A stretch of 5,308 nt of DNA from Christensenella sp. UBA4379. GTDB taxonomy: Bacteria > Bacillota > Clostridia > Christensenellales > Aristaeellaceae. The notes beneath the pieces are model-generated. The model had not been told where the DNA came from. It was given only the letters and a program-made list of their open reading frames with translations, and ran no database searches. Positions 1 to 5,308 of this stretch are shown here, piece after piece. The position numbers and the translations under genes are program-made. Each line of letters opens with the position of its first letter. Positions within the stretch are counted from its first letter, which is position 1. The DNA is taken from positions 31,428 to 36,735 of the forward strand of contig DGRV01000038.1 in the NCBI GenBank assembly GCA_002391225.1. The letters are read 5' to 3'.

Positions 1-795
1 TCCAGGGCGCTGTTTCTGCTGCCGCTTTTTCTGCCCCTTGGGGTTCTGTCCTTCTGGGTCCGCGTGGCGGTGAAGCTGAGCCTCTGCCTGGCGGTGGCCC
101 TGCTGATCTGCGGGCCGGAAAGGAGCCTGAGGGCGTATCTGCTGTCCAATAAGGCGGGAGACTCCGCTTTCCGGAGGCAGGGCTATTTCACTATGGTCCA
201 AAGCGCGTGCGTGCGGATGCTGAGGGTTGCCCCGTTTCTCATCCTGTTTCTGACTGCCTCCGTCCTGACCTATTACAGCATCTACGACGACGAAATGAAT
301 TTTAAGGCCATGAGGACCCTCAAAAACATCGGGGACTTCCTGAAAAACGTTTTGAGCATGTCCTCTGACCGCCATGGCTATGACGTCGGCTGCGCGGCTT
401 TGCTGGGCGGTGCCGCCCTGTTTCTGATTCTGACCGCCATCTGGTGGCACCGGGACGTCCCGATGGACTATGGCTGGAAAACGAGGGATTATTACGCGCG
501 GCATGCTTCCAAATGGAGGAAGACCACGATTTTCAACCTCCTGGCCGGGGTTCCTGCGTACCTGCTGTGGGCGGCGGCGCTGTTTTTCACGTACCGGTCG
601 CTGAAATCGGAGGGGCGGGGCGGCCTGTTTAACACGCTGCTGGAATCGCGCCAGCCCATGAGCGCCATGCTTCGGAACCGCGAGCTCTTCGTCTATCTGG
701 TGCTGATCCTTTTGCTGGTCTACCTGCCCTGCTGGTGCTTGCGCAAATGGCGGCTGACCAGGGCCTGCGCCGGAGGGATGGACGATGCGGCTTGA
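1..795 (+). CDS. Multi-pass membrane protein of unknown function, 5' end missing
   Basis: The reading frame is open from the first base to a TGA at 793-795, giving 264 codons. The gene therefore starts upstream, and the in-frame GTG at 64 is probably internal because hydrophobic coding sequence continues before it. I do not recognise the family. The fragment has about six hydrophobic stretches: residues 4-19, 26-38, 77-94, 128-148, 178-197 and 230-247. Between them are basic, aromatic-rich loops, such as the segment at about 40-70 with several Arg and Lys and the WHRDVP...YGWKTRDYY region at about 148-164. The tail after the last segment is basic (LRKWRLTR), suggesting a cytoplasmic C-terminus. 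This is an integral membrane protein with no visible catalytic or transporter motif. Its last codons contain the ribosome binding site and start of rsuA, so the two are probably cotranscribed and perhaps translationally coupled. A transporter subunit or uncharacterised membrane protein are both possible. Confidence 0.8.
   Translation, partial: SRALFLLPLFLPLGVLSFWVRVAVKLSLCLAVALLICGPERSLRAYLLSNKAGDSAFRRQGYFTMVQSACVRMLRVAPFLILFLTASVLTYYSIYDDEMNFKAMRTLKNIGDFLKNVLSMSSDRHGYDVGCAALLGGAALFLILTAIWWHRDVPMDYGWKTRDYYARHASKWRKTTIFNLLAGVPAYLLWAAALFFTYRSLKSEGRGGLFNTLLESRQPMSAMLRNRELFVYLVLILLLVYLPCWCLRKWRLTRACAGGMDDAA
772..777 (+). promoter_or_regulatory. Ribosome binding site for rsuA
   Basis: GGAGGG lies inside the last codons of the upstream membrane protein, 7 bases before the ATG at 785. 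It supports ATG 785 as the start and shows that the 11-base overlap of the two genes is real. The ATG at 778 is in the membrane-protein frame and is an internal Met there. Confidence 0.75.
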
Positions 796-1489
796 CGCCC
801 TTTTGTCCCGGGTGGGGCTTGGCAGCCGCTCGGAAATACAGAAGCTGATCCGCTCCGGCCTGGTGCAGGTGGACGGGGTGAAGGTCCTGTCCCCGGCGGC
901 CCCTTACGGAGGGGGAAGGGTTCTGGTGCGCGGCAGCGAGATCGACGTGCGGCTGGAAAGGCACATCATGCTCCATAAGCCCACCGGGGTGGTGACCGCG
1001 GCGGACGATCCTGCCAAGCCGACGGTGTTTTCCCTGCTGCCCAAGGCGCTTTTGTCCCTCCAGTGCATGCCGGTGGGCAGGCTGGATAAGGATACCTCCG
1101 GCCTTCTGCTGTTTACGACGGATGGGGAGCTTGCCCATCGCCTGATCAGCCCGAAGCGGGAAGTGCTCAAGGTGTACGAGGCCGTGGTGGACAGCAACCT
1201 TCAAGAAGCGGACATCGCCTTGTTCCGGGAGGGAATCCGGCTGTCCGACTTTACCGCCAAACCGGCGGAGCTCAAAATCCTGGACGCTCGGCGGGCCCAG
1301 ATCACCGTGAGCGAAGGAAAATATCACCAGGTCCGGCGGATGCTGGCGGCGGCCGGTCATCAGACGGTCGCGCTGGAAAGAAAGTCCTTCGGGCCTTTGT
1401 CCCTGGACCCGATTCTTTCGGCCGGAGCGTTCAGAGAATTGAGGGAGGAGGAGCTTGCCGCCCTGTACCGGGCGGCAGGCATGCGCTGA
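785..1489 (+). CDS. rsuA: RsuA-family 16S rRNA pseudouridine synthase
   Basis: This enzyme converts a uridine in rRNA to pseudouridine; E. coli RsuA modifies U516 of 16S rRNA. The 234-residue product is close to the length of E. coli RsuA. An S4 RNA-binding domain covers about residues 1-45 (MRLDALLSRVGLGSRSEIQK...VQVDG). The catalytic domain begins near the HKPTGVVTA motif at 64-72. The signature GRLDKDTSGLLLFT spans 98-111, with D101 as the expected catalytic aspartate. Y131 in LKVYEAVV and the C-terminal GKYHQVRRMLAAAGH at 178-192 are also family hallmarks. The start has a good GGAGGG site 7 bases upstream. The gene overlaps the preceding membrane gene by 11 bases and shares one base with the following methyltransferase gene (TGATG). 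RsuA, RluB, RluE and RluF are close relatives; the length without a long basic tail favours RsuA, but the exact target base is inferred. Confidence 0.93.
   Translation: MRLDALLSRVGLGSRSEIQKLIRSGLVQVDGVKVLSPAAPYGGGRVLVRGSEIDVRLERHIMLHKPTGVVTAADDPAKPTVFSLLPKALLSLQCMPVGRLDKDTSGLLLFTTDGELAHRLISPKREVLKVYEAVVDSNLQEADIALFREGIRLSDFTAKPAELKILDARRAQITVSEGKYHQVRRMLAAAGHQTVALERKSFGPLSLDPILSAGAFRELREEELAALYRAAGMR
1453..1480 (+). promoter_or_regulatory. Strong hairpin overlapping the rsuA 3' end, just upstream of the methyltransferase start
   Basis: Arms 1453-1463 and 1470-1480 pair over 11 bp with a single G-U wobble, enclosing the 6-base loop TGTACC. The inner 7 bp (GCCGCCC/GGGCGGC) are perfect and all G-C. 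The hairpin ends 8 bases before the ATG at 1489. The only weak Shine-Dalgarno-like sequence for that gene (GGCAGG, 1474-1479) lies in its 3' arm. No T run follows, so it is not a typical intrinsic terminator. A role in coupling methyltransferase translation to passage of the rsuA ribosome is inference. It also encodes the rsuA C-terminus, so chance is possible. Confidence 0.45.
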
Positions 1490-2091
1490 TGGAGGAACAA
1501 TACTTTACCGCGGATCCTTCCTGCAAGAGCAGACCGGTCTCCTATGATTATGAGTTCCGGGGGAGGACGTTCACCTTCAAAACCGACGCCGGCGTCTTTT
1601 CCAAAGGGAAAACGGACTTTGGCACGGACCTGCTGTTAAACAGCCTGCCGCCCCTTTCCGGCCGGACGCTGGACCTGGGCTGCGGCTTCGGCGTGATGGG
1701 TATCTGCCTGGCGGCCACCGAGCGGGTGGACATGGTGATGTCCGACGTGAACCGCCGAGCCCTGGACCTGGCGCGGGAAAACGCGGAGAAAAACCATGTC
1801 CAGGCGGAGATCCTCGAAAGCGACGGACTGAGCGCCTTAAGCGGTTCCTTTTGCCAGATCATCACCAACCCGCCCATCCGCACCGGCAAGCAGGTGATCT
1901 ATTCCCTCTTCGCCCAGTGCCGGGATCATTTGACCCCGGAGGGAAAGCTGTACCTGGTCATCAGGAAGCAGCAGGGGGCGGACAGCGCGAAGGTCTATCT
2001 GGCCACGCTGTTTGAAAATGTGGAAACCATCGCAAGGAAAAAAGGCTTTTATATCTTTTGCTGCTCCGGCCCTTTGCCGGCAGGAGCGTGA
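1489..2091 (+). CDS. Class I SAM-dependent methyltransferase, RsmC/YbxB-like
   Basis: The protein is probably an RNA guanine-N2 methyltransferase, by relation to the catalytic half of RsmC (m2G1207 of 16S rRNA in E. coli). The 200-residue product matches the single-domain Firmicute form typified by B. subtilis YbxB and lacks the N-terminal domain of E. coli RsmC. The opening region holds the characteristic TFTFKTDAGVFSKGKTDFGT at 27-46. Motif I for SAM binding is LDLGCGFGVMG at 61-71. The acidic residue for the SAM ribose is probably D86 (SDVN). Motif IV NPPIRTGK at 127-134 is the N-P-P-[FYI] signature of base-amino methyltransferases. The C-terminal VIRKQQGADSAK and KKGFYIF also fit. The ATG overlaps the rsuA stop as TGATG. 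No strong independent ribosome binding site is visible, which suggests translational coupling. The substrate base is inferred, not shown. Confidence 0.9.
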   Translation: MEEQYFTADPSCKSRPVSYDYEFRGRTFTFKTDAGVFSKGKTDFGTDLLLNSLPPLSGRTLDLGCGFGVMGICLAATERVDMVMSDVNRRALDLARENAEKNHVQAEILESDGLSALSGSFCQIITNPPIRTGKQVIYSLFAQCRDHLTPEGKLYLVIRKQQGADSAKVYLATLFENVETIARKKGFYIFCCSGPLPAGA

Positions 2092-2092
2092 C

Positions 2093-2099
2093 GGGAGGG
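2093..2099 (+). promoter_or_regulatory. Ribosome binding site for patB
   Basis: GGGAGGG begins one base after the methyltransferase stop codon and ends 7 bases before the ATG at 2107. It fixes that start and allows independent translation of the lyase gene within a shared transcript. Confidence 0.8.
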
Positions 2100-2106
2100 A
2101 CAGGAT

Positions 2107-3291
2107 ATGCGCTATGACCGCTCTTTTTTTGACAAGGGGCTGGAACGCCACGGAACCGCCTGCGTCAAATGGGACAGCCGGGACATGATGCCCGAAGGGG
2201 CCGTGCCCCTCTGGGTAGCGGATATGGATTTTGCCTGCGCGGACGAGATCGTGGAGGCCCTTCAAAAGCGGGCCGCCCATCCCTGCTATGGCTATACGAT
2301 GGTGACGGAGGAGGATACGGACGCCCTGCGCGGCTTCCTGCGCCGCCGCCACGGGCTGGAGGTACGAAGAGAAGAGATCGGGATGCTTCCCTGCGTGGTG
2401 ACGGGGCTTAAGGCCGTGGTGAACGCCTATACCCGTCCCGGCGACCCGGTGGCGATCCTGACGCCGGTGTACGGGCCGTTTACCTTTTCTATCGAGTCCA
2501 ACGGCCGGAAAGCCGTCCGGGTGGAACTGATCCGGGATGAAAGCCTCCGCTATCACATCGACTTTGAAAGCCTGGAAAAGGCCTTCCAGAGCGGCGTCCG
2601 CCTGTTCCTTCTGTGCAGCCCGCACAACCCGGTCTCCCGGGTCTGGGGGAAGGAGGAGCTGGATCATCTTCTGTCCCTCTGCCAGAAATATCATGTGTTG
2701 GTGGCCTCAGACGAGATCCACGCCGAGTTCGCCTTTGCGCCGAATACCTTTGTCTCCGTACTGTCCATGACGGGGCCAGAGGACCTGGCTTTGTCCTTCA
2801 TGAGCGCCAGCAAGACGTTCAACATCGCCGGGCTGGAGCAGGCCGCCATGATCTCCCGAAACCCGGACGTCCTCCGCACCCTGAACAGGTATCTGGAATC
2901 CGCCGGGGTCGTTTCCGGCAACATCTTCGCTTTGGAAGGGACCCGGGCCGCCTACACCTACGGGGACGCCTGGCTGGACGGGCTGATGGACTATCTCCGG
3001 CAGAACGCCGCCCTGCTGGAAGACGCCGTCCGCGAGCATCTGCCCAAGGCCCTGCTCACCCCGGTGGAGGGCACCTACCTGGCCTGGGTGGACCTGCGGG
3101 CGTACTCGGAAAGCTGCGATCTGCTCGAGCGGAAGTTCCGGGAGCACGGCGTCGTGCTGACCGGAGGTTCCTTCTTTGGACCGGAGGGCGAAGGCTTTAT
3201 GCGCGTGAATTTCGGCTGCCCGGCGGCGCAGATGCTGGAGGGCCTGCGCCGGATGGGCGAAGCTGTGAAAGACATCGAAATGACGAAATGA
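2107..3291 (+). CDS. patB: PatB/MalY-type PLP-dependent C-S beta-lyase (cystathionine beta-lyase)
   Basis: This is a fold-type I PLP enzyme that cleaves the C-S bond of cystathionine and other cysteine S-conjugates to a thiol (homocysteine for cystathionine), pyruvate and ammonia. It is cytoplasmic. The 394-residue length is usual for PatB/MalY. Family marks in order: PLWVADMDFA at 34-43; Y122 in TPVYGPF, which stacks on PLP; SPHNPVSRVW at 171-180 with N174; D202 in ASDEIHAEF, which contacts the pyridine nitrogen; SASKTFNIAGL around the Schiff-base lysine K236; EGTYLAWVDLR near residue 320; and R366 in FMRVNFGCP, which should bind the substrate carboxylate. Ser177 stands where Gly is usual in the NP-x-G motif, and all catalytic residues are kept. 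An aminotransferase label is common for this family, but the VADMDF and EIHAEF motifs favour the lyase. It sits 15 bases after the methyltransferase and 22 before a dipeptidase gene. MalY-like regulatory side roles cannot be judged from the sequence. Confidence 0.92.
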   Translation: MRYDRSFFDKGLERHGTACVKWDSRDMMPEGAVPLWVADMDFACADEIVEALQKRAAHPCYGYTMVTEEDTDALRGFLRRRHGLEVRREEIGMLPCVVTGLKAVVNAYTRPGDPVAILTPVYGPFTFSIESNGRKAVRVELIRDESLRYHIDFESLEKAFQSGVRLFLLCSPHNPVSRVWGKEELDHLLSLCQKYHVLVASDEIHAEFAFAPNTFVSVLSMTGPEDLALSFMSASKTFNIAGLEQAAMISRNPDVLRTLNRYLESAGVVSGNIFALEGTRAAYTYGDAWLDGLMDYLRQNAALLEDAVREHLPKALLTPVEGTYLAWVDLRAYSESCDLLERKFREHGVVLTGGSFFGPEGEGFMRVNFGCPAAQMLEGLRRMGEAVKDIEMTK

Positions 3292-3297
3292 TTTTGT

Positions 3298-3304
3298 AAA
3301 GGAG
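3298..3304 (+). promoter_or_regulatory. Ribosome binding site for pepV
   Basis: AAAGGAG lies in the short A/T-richer gap after patB. It is 9 bases before the GTG at 3314 and 12 before the ATG at 3317. The spacing slightly favours GTG, but either codon is possible and the proteins differ by one residue. Confidence 0.7.
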
Positions 3305-3313
3305 AAATGCACC

Positions 3314-4690
3314 GTGATGGACCGTGAAAAAATTGAACAGGTCTGCCTGTCCCTGGAAGAACCGATGCTGGAAACCCTGAAAACGCTGGTGCGGATTCCC
3401 TCGGTGAAGGAAGCGCCCAAGGACGGCGCGCCGTTCGGCCTTCCCGCCCGGCAGGCCCTGGACAAGGCGCTGGAAATCTGCGACTCCCTGGGCTTTGAGT
3501 GCTATAACGCGGACGGCTACGCCGGTCATGCGGACCTGGGCGAAGGCAGCGTGGAGGACGCTCTGGCCATCCTGGCCCACCTGGACGTGGTGCCCATCGG
3601 CGACGGCTGGACCCTGCCGCCCTTTGAGCCCACCGTACGGGACGGCCTCATGTACGGCCGGGGCACGTCGGACGACAAGGGCCCCGCGGTGGCGGCGATG
3701 TACGCCATGAAGGCCGTTCAGGAGCTGAAAGTACCGCTCAAGCGGAAGGTCCGTCTGATCCTCGGCACGGATGAGGAGAGCGGCTGGGAGGACATCGCCC
3801 ACTATAAGGAAGTCTGCCCGATGCCGCGGCAGGGCTTTTCACCGGACGCCGATTATCCCGTCATCAACATCGAAAAGGGCCTGATGGTGCTGGAGCTGTG
3901 CGGAAAGCTGGCGGAGGAAGGCCTGCAGGTCAAGGAGTTCTCCGTCGGGGAGCGGCACAACGTCGTGCCCGGCATCGCGGAGGCCCTGGTGGCGGGGGGA
4001 CAGGAGCTGGCGGACCAGATCAACGGGATGGACTTCCCCTTCCCGGTGGAGGCGGTCTGCACGGAAAAGGGCGTTAAAATCCGTACGGAGGGCATTCCCG
4101 GCCACGCGGCGATGCCGGAGCTGGGCCGAAACGCCATCGGTCAGATGCTCCTGGTGCTGAAGCAGTGCGGGGTCCGGGGCGCTCTGGCCACCCTGGCGGA
4201 CGCCGTCGGCATGGAATATGACGGCAGCCATCTGGGCATCCGGGTGTCGGACGAGGTGTCCGGCAAGCTGACGCTGAACCTCGGCATCATCCGGGTGGAA
4301 AACGGCCAGGTGCGTGCGACGCTGGACCTCCGCTGCCCGATCTTGGCGGATCAGCAGGCCCTGACCCGCCGAGCCCAGGACATCGTCTCCGATATGACGG
4401 TCACCGTGGTCAACTGCAAAGACCCTCACGCCGTTTCTGAAAAGAGTGAGCTGGTGACAAAGCTGCTGAGCGCCTATGAGGAGGTCACCGGCCTCCCCGG
4501 CAAGGCCATGGCCATCGGCGGCGGCACCTACGCCAAATGCCTGGAGGAAGGCGTCGCCTTCGGCGCTCTCTTCCCCGGCGAAAAGGAAATGGCTCACCAG
4601 GCCGACGAATACATTTCGATCGAGGATTTAAAGAAGAATCTCCGCATTTTCACCTATGCCATTCTGAAACTGGCTGCCAGGGAGGGATAA
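3314..4690 (+). CDS. pepV: PepV-type M20 dinuclear zinc dipeptidase
   Basis: This cytoplasmic metallopeptidase splits dipeptides with a free N-terminus, including beta-Ala-dipeptides in characterised PepV enzymes. The 458-residue product is close to the usual length of about 470. Expected metal and catalytic residues are all visible: H89 and D91 in AHLDVVP; the bridging D120 in GRGTSDDKG; the general base E154 and ligand E155 in GTDEESGWED; D178 in FSPDADYP; and H428 in EMAHQADEY. The lid domain, about 190-365, keeps N216 in RHNVVPG, H264 in GIPGHAAMPELGRNA and R340 in LDLRCP, which hold the substrate in PepV. The GIGG-like GGGTYAK loop lies near residue 400. The start is GTG 3314 or ATG 3317. 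The gene is 22 bases after patB, and its stop codon sits between the manA ribosome binding site and the manA start. Related M20 enzymes (PepT, DapE, carnosinase) are less likely because of the WTLPPFEPTVRDGLMYGRGTS context typical of PepV. Confidence 0.94.
   Translation: MMDREKIEQVCLSLEEPMLETLKTLVRIPSVKEAPKDGAPFGLPARQALDKALEICDSLGFECYNADGYAGHADLGEGSVEDALAILAHLDVVPIGDGWTLPPFEPTVRDGLMYGRGTSDDKGPAVAAMYAMKAVQELKVPLKRKVRLILGTDEESGWEDIAHYKEVCPMPRQGFSPDADYPVINIEKGLMVLELCGKLAEEGLQVKEFSVGERHNVVPGIAEALVAGGQELADQINGMDFPFPVEAVCTEKGVKIRTEGIPGHAAMPELGRNAIGQMLLVLKQCGVRGALATLADAVGMEYDGSHLGIRVSDEVSGKLTLNLGIIRVENGQVRATLDLRCPILADQQALTRRAQDIVSDMTVTVVNCKDPHAVSEKSELVTKLLSAYEEVTGLPGKAMAIGGGTYAKCLEEGVAFGALFPGEKEMAHQADEYISIEDLKKNLRIFTYAILKLAAREG
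4679..4686 (+). promoter_or_regulatory. Ribosome binding site for manA, overlapping the pepV 3' end
   Basis: AGGGAGGG lies in the last codons of pepV, 8 bases before the GTG at 4695. It selects this GTG over the in-frame ATG at 4710, which would be 23 bases away. Confidence 0.75.
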
Positions 4691-4694
4691 CGCT

Positions 4695-5308
4695 GTGAAG
4701 CCTGTATTGATGTTTCCTGCCTTCCGGCACGGCGGGCAGACGCCCTGGGGCGGCAGCGCCCTGAAGGAAGTTTTTGGAAAGCCCATTCCGGACGATCATA
4801 CAGGGGAAGCGCTGGAGCTCAGCGCGATTCCCGGCCTGAACAGCCGGGACAGCGAAGGAAGGCCCCTGGAGGAGCTGATCAAACAGTACGGCCAGGAGCT
4901 GGTCGGCACCAAGGTGGGAAGCCCCTTCCCGCTGCTCCTGAAGCTGTTGGACGCGCGGGACCGTCTCAGCGTCCAGGTCCATCCGGACGATACCTATGCC
5001 GCCGAACAAGAGGGCAAGCTCGGCAAGACCGAAGCCTGGGTGATCCTAAAGGCGGAGCCGGGCGCAAAGCTCGTGTACGGCATCGAGCCAGGCACGACCC
5101 TGGAGGAGCTGAAAACCGCCTCCGAGCAGGGGAAGGCGGTGGAAAAGCTGCTGCACGAGGTGCCTGTTCAGCCCGGGGAGGTCTACAACATCCCCGCCGG
5201 CACGGTCCACGCCATCGGGGCGGGCATCGTCCTGTATGAAATTCAGCAGTCCAGCGACGTCACCTACCGCTTCTATGACTGGGACAGGACGGACGCCCAG
5301 GGGAACCG
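4695..5308 (+). CDS. manA: Type I mannose-6-phosphate isomerase, 3' end cut by the window
   Basis: This zinc enzyme interconverts mannose 6-phosphate and fructose 6-phosphate, linking mannose use or GDP-mannose synthesis to glycolysis. The frame stays open to the right edge, giving 204 complete codons of an expected 310-320 for the short Bacillus-type ManA. The opening VLMFPAFRHGGQTPWGGSAL matches the family N-terminus, and TGEALELSAIPG follows at about 36-47. Zinc ligands are visible: Q94 and H96 in SVQVHPDD, E113 in GKTEAWVIL, and H172 in IPAGTVHAIGAG. The run LYEIQQSSDVTYRFYDWDR after it is strongly conserved. The start is GTG at 4695, supported by an AGGGAGGG site 8 bases upstream; ATG 4710 would remove conserved residues. 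It lies 4 bases after pepV, so cotranscription is very likely. Whether the C-terminal domain is intact cannot be seen. Confidence 0.94.
   Translation, partial: MKPVLMFPAFRHGGQTPWGGSALKEVFGKPIPDDHTGEALELSAIPGLNSRDSEGRPLEELIKQYGQELVGTKVGSPFPLLLKLLDARDRLSVQVHPDDTYAAEQEGKLGKTEAWVILKAEPGAKLVYGIEPGTTLEELKTASEQGKAVEKLLHEVPVQPGEVYNIPAGTVHAIGAGIVLYEIQQSSDVTYRFYDWDRTDAQGN

Noticed and set aside
629..1360. Long minus-strand open frame opposite rsuA, 243 codons
   Set aside because: It lies wholly opposite rsuA and the membrane-gene end, and its translation is low-complexity and rich in Arg, Gly, His and Pro with no motif. This is typical of the antisense of a G+C-rich gene.
2064..2083. Small hairpin (CCGGC/GCCGG, loop CCTTT) at the methyltransferase 3' end, considered as a terminator
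   Set aside because: The perfect stem is only 5 bp (7 with a bulge), it lies within coding sequence, and it is followed by purine-rich sequence and the patB ribosome binding site rather than a T run.
1837..2694. Minus-strand open frame of 285 codons spanning the methyltransferase end and patB
   Set aside because: It crosses two well-supported plus-strand genes, shows no family motif and has an antisense-like composition.
2613..3299. Plus-strand open frame of 228 codons inside patB in another frame
   Set aside because: The Arg/Gly/Pro-rich translation is a frame shadow of patB, whose own frame keeps every catalytic residue.
2707..4597. Several minus-strand open frames of 201-252 codons opposite patB and pepV
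   Set aside because: All are mirror images of strongly supported genes, have His/Gln/Arg-rich content, and show no convincing motif.
4734..4763. Two neighbouring GGGC...GCCCTG short hairpins or near-repeats at the manA start
   Set aside because: They encode the conserved GGQTPWGGSAL segment and the stems are only 4-5 bp, so protein sequence and G+C content explain them.

Overview
The window is G+C-rich. All recognisable genes lie on the plus strand, are packed end to end, and have GGAGG-type ribosome binding sites. The protein types are a single-domain YbxB-like methyltransferase, a PatB/MalY C-S lyase, a PepV dipeptidase and a Bacillus-type short ManA. Together with the codon use, these suggest a high-G+C Firmicute, most likely a gut-type clostridium of the Oscillospiraceae kind. 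That placement is inference from protein style; there is no rRNA or other marker in the window.

Layout: (1) bases 1-795 hold the C-terminal part of an unrecognised multi-pass membrane protein, cut by the left edge. (2) 785-1489 encodes an RsuA-family 16S rRNA pseudouridine synthase and overlaps the membrane gene by 11 bases. (3) 1489-2091 encodes a small RsmC/YbxB-like methyltransferase joined to rsuA by a TGATG stop/start, with a strong hairpin just before its start codon. (4) 2107-3291 encodes a PatB/MalY PLP-dependent C-S beta-lyase. (5) 3314-4690 encodes a PepV-type M20 zinc dipeptidase with all expected metal ligands. (6) 4695 to the right edge encodes the N-terminal part of a type I mannose-6-phosphate isomerase with a GTG start; it runs off the window.

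Gene gaps are -11, -1, 15, 22 and 4 bases, and no terminator-like hairpin followed by a T run was found between genes. One transcript covering all six genes is therefore plausible. Functionally the block looks like an RNA-modification pair (rsuA plus the methyltransferase) followed by a metabolic set (C-S lyase, dipeptidase, sugar-phosphate isomerase). The C-S lyase and dipeptidase could act in series on Cys-Gly S-conjugates, which is the most interesting biological idea here.

No mobile element, CRISPR array, RNA gene, long repeat or clear undescribed system was found. There is no non-coding stretch longer than 22 bases. Most genes are recognisable housekeeping or metabolic families; the main unknown is the membrane protein at the left edge.
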